From Salinimonas profundi (GTDB taxonomy: Bacteria; Pseudomonadota; Gammaproteobacteria; Enterobacterales; Alteromonadaceae): a stretch of DNA of 64,000 nucleotides. Position numbers and translations under genes: made by a program. Location of the stretch: the NCBI RefSeq assembly GCF_014750655.1, contig NZ_JABBXD010000001.1, forward strand, positions 171,102 through 235,101, read 5' to 3'. Of the stretch, positions 53,156-61,154 are shown piece by piece; within the stretch, counting starts at the first letter, position 1, and every line of letters begins with the position of its first letter. The notes under the pieces are model-generated. The model saw only the letters and a list, made by a program, of their open reading frames with translations, was not told the origin of the DNA and did not search any database.

Positions 53156-55792
53156 CTAGTAACTGTCGTTTACGTGGTCGCAGCGACCAAACTGTGCGCC
53201 GTGTTTCGTGACTGCCTGAACAACCTGTTTAGGGAAGCTCAGTTCCTGGTCGGTGCCGTTCTGACACACGTAGGCTTTGTCCATATCCACATCAAAGGTG
53301 ATTTGGGCCCCGGCTAAGCCACCAAACAGCTCTGAGCCATTGGCGCTGATACCAAAAGGGTTATCCATCACAAACTGAGAGGCTTCCACGACACCTTGCC
53401 TGCCAAAAAACTCGCCCATCGTCATCCAGCCCAGTCCCTTAATGTAAATCGCGCCTTTAAAACCGCCAGATAACAAGCTTCCCGCACGGGCAGTAATAAT
53501 ACTGAGGTCTTCATTGGCATCGAGCAACGTCATGCGAGGCACGCCCGCACCGGCTGCCACCAGGCTGTCATGGTCATAGCCCAGCTCGCAGAAGTTAGTC
53601 CAGCGCGAGATGTAATCCACATCTTCACACCAGCGCAGATTACCCAACTCATGGATAGTATCGGTTTGCGTATCCCACAGCTTGATACCCGTTGCTTCGC
53701 GGTAGCGACTGTCAAGATTGAGCGCACCAAAAGCAACATACCGACCATCCTGTGAAATAACCGTAGAGTCAGAAGCACCGTATTCAGAATAGATATCTCG
53801 TAACTGACCGTTCACCCAGGCGACCTGTCCAAACCCGTTGGTCATGCCAGTTACGGTGTGGCCATTGCCCGCTACACGATCCGCGCGGATCCAGGCGGTG
53901 GTGCGGGTGGTGTTTCCTTTGTCATCCTTCAGCGCCACATTCAGCGTGCTGCCGTAACTTGCCGGTACGAACTCGATATCGTCTTTTAGCGGGGTAATCT
54001 TGCCATCTTTCCAGATTGCCGGAACGGCTACTGAACTTTCGCCTGCCTGACACTCAGCATTGCCACTGGTCGCTTCACGAAACGTACCGACAACGACATC
54101 GCCTTTGTCGTTCATATCCCAGACAGATGCCGAAGACACGCCGCCAGAGCTTCCCAGCGTGCAGGTACCATTGCTGGGATCATCCATTGCAGTAAGCTTG
54201 TTTGCCTGAATGTCCCACATAGCGGGCGTTTTTATACCGTTGTCGTTAAAATCACTGACGCCGGCAGCTCTGGTGGCGGTTTTATTCATAGCGACATTAG
54301 CAGCGTGTAATGCAGGCTCGCCATTATCTTTCAGCGGCACTGTAAACAGGTTTTTATCGGTTGAATCATAAATAAATATCATGCCGCTTTGCGTGGTGCC
54401 CAGGGCGCGCTTGCCATTTTTGGCATGGTCCATGACAAAGGCTTCCACCAGTGGCGTGTACTGAATGCCATCGGTATACCCATTAAAGTAAATGTCTGCC
54501 TGTGTTGTCTGACCGGCCTGAGCCACAATAGGTGTGATCTCGCACACATCATCGCTGGCAGGGTTTGCACTTTCTGCGTCATTCCAGTATTCGGCAACAG
54601 ACACCAGCGAAGTAGGGCGGGTGGGATAACCACCCGCCTTGATGGTTTCAAGGTAGATGGCATAGCGGGCACCGGGTGTCAGACCATTAATGGTAAAGGT
54701 GCCGTCGGGCCCTGATAAGCCCTGTGTCATGTTACCTGCCTGCTGTGTAATAACATCCTCGTAAGGATTGTCCATATTACGGGCAATGATGTTGATACCT
54801 GAATATTCAACGCCTTCTTTGGTGCGCAGTGTGCCGGATATCGACCCATACTGTGATTTGTAGGCTTCGGTAGGGTACAGATCAGAAAGGTTTACCTTGT
54901 CGTCGCTGATGTTCACAGATGACTGGGCTGCACCGGCCGCACTGCGTACATCGATAAACGGAAACATGGTTTCTATATGGTTAGCCATCGACAGACTCGG
55001 GCTGGTGTAAGTGTTTGTGCCCTGACATCCGGGTACACCGTCATATTGCGGTGAGTAACCTCTTGCCATATACACAAGATGGCCGTTGGCCTGTGAATGC
55101 GACATGTTGATTGCATGGCCGAATTCGTGGGTGAACACCCCTGAATGGTTGTCCAGATTCGGATCCTTGCTGTCAACAAAGTAACCGTTCATCAGCGCGG
55201 TGGCTTCAATGATTTCACCGGTTTCCTCGTTTGCCCACTCGGGAAAAGCAATGCCCAGTACCTGATCGCGGGAAACACCAAAATAATTCTGCAGTATTTC
55301 GCCATCAGTATCGTAAGTTACCCAGAAGCCATAGCCGTTTTCTTTATCATAAATCTGCTGATAATTAGTGCCGTTGACATCGCTTATACCAAGCTGCTCT
55401 TCGATGGTGCCCTGAACTGTCATGGCGAAGGTGGATGTCTCGACATTTGACCATTGCGCGATGGCGCTGATGGTCGCCTCGTTCGCCTTGTCGACAGTGA
55501 CATAGGTGACATCGCGTTCAACAGGCGTGTAGGCCTCAATAACGGTTCCATCAGGCAACGTTAAATCATGATTCAGTGTCGTGCCCGCTTCCAGCACACT
55601 GTATGTCTGAACCAGATTACCGTCTTTATCCTCAATTAAACGTCCGCCATCCGTGTAAACAGGGATGGGGCCATCTGAGGTATCCCACTTGTAAGGCTTC
55701 ATAGTGGGTTCGTGAATATACAATGGTCCACCGGCCATTGCACTGGCAGACATGGTAGCTATAAATGCGGTTGCAATACGTGATAATTTCAT
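53156..55792 (-). CDS. Secreted metzincin-type metalloprotease with HAF-like repeats
   Basis: 878 residues. A signal peptide (cleavage after AMA-GGP, residue about 20) is followed by a zinc-protease domain with HEFGHAINMSH (His222, Glu223, His226, His232), a metzincin HExxHxxNxxH in which Asn takes the usual Gly position. A carboxypeptidase-regulatory-like beta domain (about 320-410, GSISGTLRTKEGVEYSG) comes next. The C-terminal half carries repeated phrases such as PAMWDIQANKL and PAIWKDGKITPL, like HAF extracellular repeats. It is the second gene of an operon: its ATG shares one base with the stop of the exported protein at 55792, so the two are coupled. Confidence 0.8.
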   Translation of the reverse strand: MKLSRIATAFIATMSASAMAGGPLYIHEPTMKPYKWDTSDGPIPVYTDGGRLIEDKDGNLVQTYSVLEAGTTLNHDLTLPDGTVIEAYTPVERDVTYVTVDKANEATISAIAQWSNVETSTFAMTVQGTIEEQLGISDVNGTNYQQIYDKENGYGFWVTYDTDGEILQNYFGVSRDQVLGIAFPEWANEETGEIIEATALMNGYFVDSKDPNLDNHSGVFTHEFGHAINMSHSQANGHLVYMARGYSPQYDGVPGCQGTNTYTSPSLSMANHIETMFPFIDVRSAAGAAQSSVNISDDKVNLSDLYPTEAYKSQYGSISGTLRTKEGVEYSGINIIARNMDNPYEDVITQQAGNMTQGLSGPDGTFTINGLTPGARYAIYLETIKAGGYPTRPTSLVSVAEYWNDAESANPASDDVCEITPIVAQAGQTTQADIYFNGYTDGIQYTPLVEAFVMDHAKNGKRALGTTQSGMIFIYDSTDKNLFTVPLKDNGEPALHAANVAMNKTATRAAGVSDFNDNGIKTPAMWDIQANKLTAMDDPSNGTCTLGSSGGVSSASVWDMNDKGDVVVGTFREATSGNAECQAGESSVAVPAIWKDGKITPLKDDIEFVPASYGSTLNVALKDDKGNTTRTTAWIRADRVAGNGHTVTGMTNGFGQVAWVNGQLRDIYSEYGASDSTVISQDGRYVAFGALNLDSRYREATGIKLWDTQTDTIHELGNLRWCEDVDYISRWTNFCELGYDHDSLVAAGAGVPRMTLLDANEDLSIITARAGSLLSGGFKGAIYIKGLGWMTMGEFFGRQGVVEASQFVMDNPFGISANGSELFGGLAGAQITFDVDMDKAYVCQNGTDQELSFPKQVVQAVTKHGAQFGRCDHVNDSY

Positions 55793-56394
55793 TATTTTAC
55801 CTCTGCCAGTTTGCCAATCAGATTCATAAACGCGCCAGCGTCTACCGCGCCAGGCGTGGTAATCATGTTTTGCTCTTCCGGGCTAAGCGCTGTGGTCTTC
55901 ATATCCTCGAAAAGTCCGTAGTTGCCGACGTCGTTGATCACTTTTCCATTTTTTATGCTGAATTTGTCTTGCTCCAGACCCACCGTTGAGCGTAAGCCAC
56001 CGCCGAAGTCCGGATTCATAAAAGCGATAACGTGTTCTCCTTCTGTCCAGTTAGCAAAGCCTTCTGGTGAGACCCCCAGGTACACTTTGCCGTTTCCCAT
56101 CGTGCGAGGCTTTAACAGTCCAAACTGACGAAAAGTGAAGTGACTGCCCTGGTCATGTTTACCTTTGGCATCTTTACCAACCTCTATGGTGACTTCCGTG
56201 TAAGGGCGGCCTTTGTTATCAAAGCCATCGGTGACCGACAGCACTTTGCCGGAAATGATACTGGCCGATGCGGTGACCAGTTGATTCAGGTTTTGCTTAA
56301 CATGTTTTTGGGCCAGTGCAGACGGCGCCAGCATCATGCTGGTGCTTAAAACCGCAGCGGCAGAAAGCGTCGTTAACCAGTTTGTCACTTTCAT
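55792..56394 (-). CDS. Exported protein coupled to the metzincin
   Basis: 200 residues from ATG 56394, chosen because GAGAGGA lies upstream; the open frame runs 63 codons further but has no support. A signal peptide (after ALA-QKH, residue about 27) is followed by a beta-rich domain with LVTASASIISGKVLSVTDGFDNKG and VYLGVSPEGFANWTEGEHVIAFM. That pattern (a Gly-Lys/Arg-Val strand, a Thr-rich strand, and a GExVIxF strand) recurs beside matrixin-like proteases in other bacteria. It may help fold, anchor or inhibit the protease. One-base overlap with the protease gene indicates coupling. The upstream gap is shared with the divergent MipA cassette. Confidence 0.7.
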   Translation of the reverse strand: MKVTNWLTTLSAAAVLSTSMMLAPSALAQKHVKQNLNQLVTASASIISGKVLSVTDGFDNKGRPYTEVTIEVGKDAKGKHDQGSHFTFRQFGLLKPRTMGNGKVYLGVSPEGFANWTEGEHVIAFMNPDFGGGLRSTVGLEQDKFSIKNGKVINDVGNYGLFEDMKTTALSPEEQNMITTPGAVDAGAFMNLIGKLAEVK

Positions 56395-56514
56395 ATTTTG
56401 TCCTCTCGGAGTGGGTGAGTTGTGTGCTTTCGATTTTTCTTTCCCTGATCGCTTTTGTGCGGGGAAGTGATTACCAAAAAACCACAGGCAGGTGCTGTAA
56501 ATCACGCTTTTTCG

Positions 56515-56550
56515 TGTAGCCATTTGTAGCGCTATGTAGCGTTTTGTAGT
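56515..56550 (+). repeat. Four TGTAG repeats with exact 10-bp spacing in a divergent promoter
   Basis: TGTAGC at 56515, 56525 and 56535 and TGTAGT at 56545 lie on one helical face. A possible -10 TATAGA (56565-56570) follows 15 bp after the last copy, so the repeats overlap the -35 position of the MipA cassette promoter. On the minus strand TACATAGCGCTACA (complement of 56526-56539) resembles the known RstA box TACATNTNGTTACA at most fixed positions. They lie 89 bp before mipA and 121 bp before the metzincin operon start. Confidence 0.7.
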
Positions 56551-56638
56551 AATTGCAGCCAGACTATAGAAGTACTGGTCCACCTGCTGATAGTGTGTGG
56601 GTTTACAACTTTTTCACATGTGAGATTGAGCTACGAGA

Positions 56639-57488
56639 GTGCATCGCTTCGTTTTATTTTTTTGCCAGTGTCTGCTTTTAAGCGGCATGAGCGGCATCGT
56701 GTCCGCTAAAGAGACTAACCATGATCATGTGCCGGTCCACGACTGGGGTGTGGACATTGCACTGGGCTATGGTGCTATTGAGAACCCATTAAACAAACGC
56801 GAGTCGCTTGAAACGCTGGTGGTCCCTCAATGGTATTACTACGGCGAGCGCTTCTATGTGGAAAATCTGGAGTTGGGCTACACCCTGTTTGAAAATGATC
56901 ATTTACTGGTGGATTTGGTCGGCTTTCTAAACGACGACGGGGTGCTTTATAACGTCGACAATAAGAATGTCTCGATTCTGGATATCAGTAATCTTATTCC
57001 TAATGTTGGCAGACCTATCAATGGCAACCCCGTTGAATTTGACAAAATAAAACGAAAGTTTACCTACATGGCGGGTGGCCAGGTCTTCTGGCTGACAGAA
57101 TATGTGGATGTAAAGCTCTTGTATGGCAAAGATGTCACCGTCGGACATGAAGGGGGAAGAGACACTTTTATCACTGCAAAAAAGCTATCAGATCGATAAC
57201 ATGCGTCTGTTCTGGGAGGCCGGTGTGCAGCGAAAAACGGCGGCACTGAATAATTACTATTATGGTTTGCGGGCCAGTGAGCGGGGGCTTCGCAACGATA
57301 CCGATGTTACCGGCAAAAGCCTCATGAACTATTATGTAAAGATTGCTGCCACCTATCGGATTTCAGCCAGGGTATCGGGTGTGTTTTCACTGCAGCATAC
57401 ACAGATGAATGACGATTTACTGATAAGTCCATTGTTACGTGAAGACAATTACTTAAGTGGGTTTGCAGGGATCAATGTGCATTTTTAA
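56639..57488 (+). pseudogene. MipA/OmpV family outer-membrane protein, split by a frameshift
   Basis: The first frame (56639-57199, GTG start) gives a signal peptide, VDIALGYGAIENP, YYYGERFYVENLELGYTLFEN and then leaves the family pattern. The second frame (from about 57153, ending at 57488) carries the rest, ETLLSLQKSYQIDN, NNYYYGLRASE and a final AGINVHF with the terminal Phe. They join as VGHEGEETLL if one G of the GGGGG at 57152-57156 is skipped. MipA is a beta-barrel scaffold or adhesin-like protein of the outer membrane. It heads a unit with DUF3019 and a two-component pair. The break may be a real mutation, phase variation or an error. Confidence 0.8.
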
Positions 57489-57867
57489 TAAACTATTTAC
57501 CGGTTCTCTTACCCTACTGTTCTGTTTAAGCGGTATCACTCCCTCATGGGCAGAACCGCAGCTCAATCTGAAGCCAGAAACCTGCATTCGAGATGAAAAC
57601 GGAGAATGCGTCACGACGCTGAACATTCAGTATACGGATGATGAGCGACGCGCTATATGTGTTGCCATCGAGCCTCTGACCTGGGAACAATGCCAGCAGG
57701 AAGCGCGGCGACACGAAATAGATGTAGCGGTGCGTACCCGTCAGAATTTACAGGTCACCGCATTAGATGCACAGGATCGCCGGATACTGAGCGAAGCAAC
57801 ACTGATCCTGGCGACGTTTAAACCCGATGCGACACGCAAGCGCCGCCGCTTTTCCTGGAGTTACTGA
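57475..57867 (+). CDS. DUF3019 exported protein
   Basis: 130 residues from ATG 57475, with AGGG upstream and overlapping the end of the MipA frame. A signal peptide (after SWA-EPQ, residue about 23) is followed by the DUF3019 core LNLKPETCIRDENGECVTTLNI with two cysteines and RAICVAIEPLTWEQCQ with two more, which suggests two disulfides. DUF3019 genes are found next to MipA-like genes and RstA-like regulators in Alteromonadales, and this arrangement repeats that. The role is unknown; a periplasmic sensor input or lectin-like module are options. Its stop codon shares one base with the next gene. Confidence 0.85.
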   Translation: MCIFNKLFTGSLTLLFCLSGITPSWAEPQLNLKPETCIRDENGECVTTLNIQYTDDERRAICVAIEPLTWEQCQQEARRHEIDVAVRTRQNLQVTALDAQDRRILSEATLILATFKPDATRKRRRFSWSY

Positions 57868-58565
57868 TGGCCAGCCCGGGTAAAAAAATCTTACTTGTTG
57901 AAGATGATATCCCGTTATCAGAACTTATTGCCGATTACTTACGGGAAAAGGGGCTGATTGTTATCAACGCCATGAACGGGGCCCAGGCGATTCAATATAG
58001 CCACGAGCAGGAATTTGATTTAATCGTGTGCGATCTGATGTTGCCAGACACTCATGGTTTTAAACTTGCCGAGCGAATTTGTGGTGACCAGCATTGCCCG
58101 CTGATCTTTCTTACCGCTGTCAGCGATGACGATACGCATATTTATGGCCTTGAGCTGGGTGCGGTGGATTTCATCGCAAAGCCGGTCAGACCGCCTGTAC
58201 TGCTGGCCAGAATAAACGCGCAGTTACGCAAGCAACCGGTGGTAGAGGATGCCGCTATTGTCGAATTAGGAGATTACAAACTCGATTACCGGGCAAAAGG
58301 GTTATACCAGGCCGGACGCTCGATCGCGCTGACAAATCAGGAATTCGATATTTTATGGTTGTTTATAAAATATTCCGACAGTCCCATCAGTCGCGAATTT
58401 ATGTTCCAGCAAATTGTTGGCAGACCGTATGATGGCAGTGACCGCGCGGCCGATCTGAAGATCAGCCGGTTACGCAGAAAACTGGCACAATCAGGCTGTA
58501 ACGACCTGCATATAAGAACCATTCGCGGGCGTGGTTATATACTGAGTCTGGATAACCATGCGTAA
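57867..58565 (+). CDS. OmpR/RstA-like response regulator
   Basis: 232 residues. A receiver domain (about 1-125; Asp56 in VCDLMLPD, Lys in IAKPVR) is joined to an OmpR-type winged helix with LTNQEFDILWLFIKYSDSPISREFMF and LKISRLRRKLAQ. It should bind DNA as a dimer on direct repeats, and the four 10-bp-spaced repeats upstream of mipA are the obvious candidates. The gene overlaps DUF3019 by one base and its own stop overlaps the kinase start by eight bases, so all four genes form one unit. Confidence 0.93.
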   Translation: MASPGKKILLVEDDIPLSELIADYLREKGLIVINAMNGAQAIQYSHEQEFDLIVCDLMLPDTHGFKLAERICGDQHCPLIFLTAVSDDDTHIYGLELGAVDFIAKPVRPPVLLARINAQLRKQPVVEDAAIVELGDYKLDYRAKGLYQAGRSIALTNQEFDILWLFIKYSDSPISREFMFQQIVGRPYDGSDRAADLKISRLRRKLAQSGCNDLHIRTIRGRGYILSLDNHA

Positions 58566-59769
58566 GCAATTAGTCAGAGTGTATGCGGTGCTCATTCTAA
58601 CGGTAGCCGGCCTGCTTGCCGGTGCCGGTGCGCTGTTTGAAATGCTGATGGTAAACCAGAACAGCTACCAGTTGTCGTTACCCCTGGTCTTTGAACAACA
58701 TGTACAAACGCCGGATGCTGCCCGCGTTCGCGAGGTTAAACCGGCCACTGTCCAGTTTCCGCCATCACTGAGCGAAAAGCTTAATAAGGGCGAGATAGTG
58801 CCGGTTGTTCGTCATGACAATCACATTACTTACTATAAATTGCAAAGTGATAAGCTGCTGGCAATCGGCCCCATAAAGGACGACAGCGTACACTGGGAGC
58901 AGGCAGACCAGACATTTTCGCTGATGTTTTATATGATGCTGGCCCTGGTACTTTTGATCTTGCTGTTCCCGGTTGGCAGAGATATTTTGCGCGTTCAGCG
59001 CGCCGCTATTCGCTTTTCCCGTACGCCGCAGACTTTAAAGCTTGACGTAAAGCCTTCTTCAAGCGTGTATCCGCTTGCACAGGCGCTGGAAAATATGTCC
59101 GCACGAATTGTAGAGCTGCTGCAATTGCAGCGGGATTTATCTAACACGGTGGCCCACGAAATACGCACACCGCTGTCCCGAATGGAATTTGTGCTTCAGC
59201 AGATAGCTCCGGACATTGCGGTGCGTTATCGTCAGCGGCTGCAAAAAGATATTGAAGAGATAAACTTGCTGGTCACCGACTATCTGCAATATGCACGCAG
59301 TCAGCATCAACAACCCCCGCTGAATATTCAGGCGCAGTCTGGCGACGTATTGATGCGCGTGCTTAATGACAAGTTTGCATTTTATCAGACCCGGATCATG
59401 ATTCATTACGACTGGGATGATACGGTTTGCCAGTACGATCTGGGTTTAATGCAGGTGGCAGCGCAAAACCTGATAATGAACGCACTGCGATATGCACATA
59501 AGGATATCCGGGTTACCTGGCGGGTTGGTGCACAATACTGCGAACTATGTGTAGCGGATGATGGTGCAGGTTTGAAGGGTAAGCACGCGGCCCTGAAAGA
59601 CGCATTTAAACAGGGAGAGAATGGGACCGGTGACATGGGGTTCGGACTCGGATTGTATATCACCCATCAGATCGCGCAGCAGCACGGCGGTGAGTTGCAT
59701 ATCAGTAATGATGACGGGCTGGGAGGGGCACGGTTCACGCTAACCTGGCCATCTGGTGCCGCGGGTTGA
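58558..59769 (+). CDS. RstB-like sensor histidine kinase
   Basis: 403 residues. Two membrane helices (about 8-28 and 121-142) flank a periplasmic domain of about 90 residues. A HAMP-like linker, a HisKA domain with His200 in VAHEIRTPLSRM and an ATPase domain with DDGAGLKG and GFGLGLYITH follow. It overlaps the regulator gene by 8 bp and is its evident partner. The signal could be a property of the MipA or DUF3019 products, since the genes are in one unit, but nothing in the sequence proves it. Confidence 0.93.
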   Translation: MRKQLVRVYAVLILTVAGLLAGAGALFEMLMVNQNSYQLSLPLVFEQHVQTPDAARVREVKPATVQFPPSLSEKLNKGEIVPVVRHDNHITYYKLQSDKLLAIGPIKDDSVHWEQADQTFSLMFYMMLALVLLILLFPVGRDILRVQRAAIRFSRTPQTLKLDVKPSSSVYPLAQALENMSARIVELLQLQRDLSNTVAHEIRTPLSRMEFVLQQIAPDIAVRYRQRLQKDIEEINLLVTDYLQYARSQHQQPPLNIQAQSGDVLMRVLNDKFAFYQTRIMIHYDWDDTVCQYDLGLMQVAAQNLIMNALRYAHKDIRVTWRVGAQYCELCVADDGAGLKGKHAALKDAFKQGENGTGDMGFGLGLYITHQIAQQHGGELHISNDDGLGGARFTLTWPSGAAG

Positions 59770-59846
59770 GATGGCGCATGCGGACGATTACGCTTTTTAG
59801 CACATGACGTAGTATGAAGCAGAATAGGCAAAACAGGAGTGCGTCC

Positions 59847-60812
59847 ATGCAGGTACAGATTCTGGGAAGCAGTTCAGGAACACCGACAAAACAGCGAAAT
59901 GTATCGGGGTACGCGGTGTCTCGCGAGGATCTCAAACCCTGGTATCTGGTGGATTGTGGCGAGGCGACACAGCATCAGATCCTGAAAACCCGGTTGTCGC
60001 TTTTTCATCTTGAGGCAATACTGATCACCCACAAGCATGGCGACCACTGTTATGGTCTGCCGGGGCTGATTGCCTCGGCAGGACTTAGCGGGCGAACCCA
60101 TCCACTAATTGTTGTAGCACCGGCTGAGGTACTTGCGTTTATTCGCGCCGCCATGGCGATGAGCGAATGGAATTTGCCATTTCAACTGCAGCTAAGTACA
60201 CCCGAAGCACTGCGTGAGCATTCATTTAGCTGGGTGGCAATCCAGAGTTGCCCGTTGCAACACCGGGTGCCCAGTTTCGGCTATAAATTTACTGAAACGC
60301 ACATTTCACGAAAATTAGATATCGAAAAACTTCAGGCGCAACAAATCGCCAGCGGGGCTCACTATAATCGACTCCAGCGGGGCGAAGATGTTGTATATAA
60401 CGGGCAGCAACTTCTTGCCAAGACCTACAGCTATCTGGCCTGGCAGCCCAGAGTAATGGTTATTTGCGGCGACAACGAGACACCGTCATGCCTTGATCCT
60501 GTTATTGATGGCGTGCACCTTCTGGTCCATGAGGCCACATTTCTTGCTGATGACCTGCATAAGGTGGGAAGTCATACCGGACACAGTGATGTCAGACGCA
60601 TCAGTGCTTATGCACAGGAAAAAGCGATCCCGGCACTGCTGCTCACTCACTTTAGCGCGCGTTACGCCCCTGGGGAAGGGATGCAGCGCCTGATTGATGA
60701 AGCAACAGAACACTACACCCATCGTTTATTTTTTGCCGCCGATGGGATGCGTATCAAACTCAGCAAAACTCTGGAGGCGGAATGCGTTCAAAATGACTTT
60801 AATGACTGTTGA
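59847..60812 (+). CDS. rnz: Ribonuclease Z (tRNA 3' endonuclease)
   Basis: 321 residues from ATG 59847, chosen because AGGAG lies at the right distance; the frame is open 11 codons further. The metallo-beta-lactamase motif THKHGDH (His62, His64, Asp66, His67) binds two zinc ions. LGSSSGTP near the N terminus and the later HTGHSDVRRISAYAQ with LLTHFSARY carry further ligands. The enzyme trims tRNA precursors at the discriminator base. It is transcribed alone after the MipA cassette, and is full length and apparently intact. Confidence 0.95.
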   Translation: MQVQILGSSSGTPTKQRNVSGYAVSREDLKPWYLVDCGEATQHQILKTRLSLFHLEAILITHKHGDHCYGLPGLIASAGLSGRTHPLIVVAPAEVLAFIRAAMAMSEWNLPFQLQLSTPEALREHSFSWVAIQSCPLQHRVPSFGYKFTETHISRKLDIEKLQAQQIASGAHYNRLQRGEDVVYNGQQLLAKTYSYLAWQPRVMVICGDNETPSCLDPVIDGVHLLVHEATFLADDLHKVGSHTGHSDVRRISAYAQEKAIPALLLTHFSARYAPGEGMQRLIDEATEHYTHRLFFAADGMRIKLSKTLEAECVQNDFNDC

Positions 60813-60910
60813 GTTTTAACAGCGTCTATCTGTTTTCATGATTATTCGCTTTCTGCCTGTTGATTTATAAATACTTTTTTATATAGCTTAAATAGTAAAC
60901 AGTTTTGTCA

Positions 60911-60940
60911 TTGAGTGCTTGAAATCCAGATTGCTAAGAT
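60911..60940 (+). promoter_or_regulatory. Possible promoter for the riboswitch transcript
   Basis: TTGAGT (60911-60916) and TAAGAT (60935-60940) are separated by 18 bp. Transcription starting about seven bases later would include the aptamer that begins near 60990. Confidence 0.35.
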
Positions 60941-60989
60941 GCGCCTTCGCATGGACCTTAACAGGCCATGATGTAGGATTCGAAAGCAC

Positions 60990-61081
60990 TCTCGAAACGG
61001 CAAACATTACGGAATTAAGGGACGCAAAATCACAGGCCCTGAACTGGTAAAACAGTGGGCAGCTGGATTACCGAAAGAGGC
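60990..61081 (+). promoter_or_regulatory. Cyclic-di-GMP-I (GEMM-I) riboswitch aptamer
   Basis: The conserved GEMM-I core is present in order: GGCAAAC (61000-61006), a GGAA tetraloop on a short stem (61012-61015), GGGACGCAAA (61020-61029), GGCC (61037-61040), the receptor side GGCAGC (61059-61064) and the closing GGATTACCG. Outer bases CTC / GAG and CGG / CCG can form P1. A downstream stem, AGCTC with GAGCT and CGGT with ACCG (about 61092-61118), is a likely expression platform. It lies about 75 bp before the start of a secreted metzincin, so it should set that protease by c-di-GMP level. Confidence 0.88.
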
Positions 61082-61154
61082 GCGTTGATAGAGCTCGGTC
61101 GCAATACCGGGAGCTTTCGAAGTGTTGTATAAACTTTGAGAGGTTCCCGTAGTG

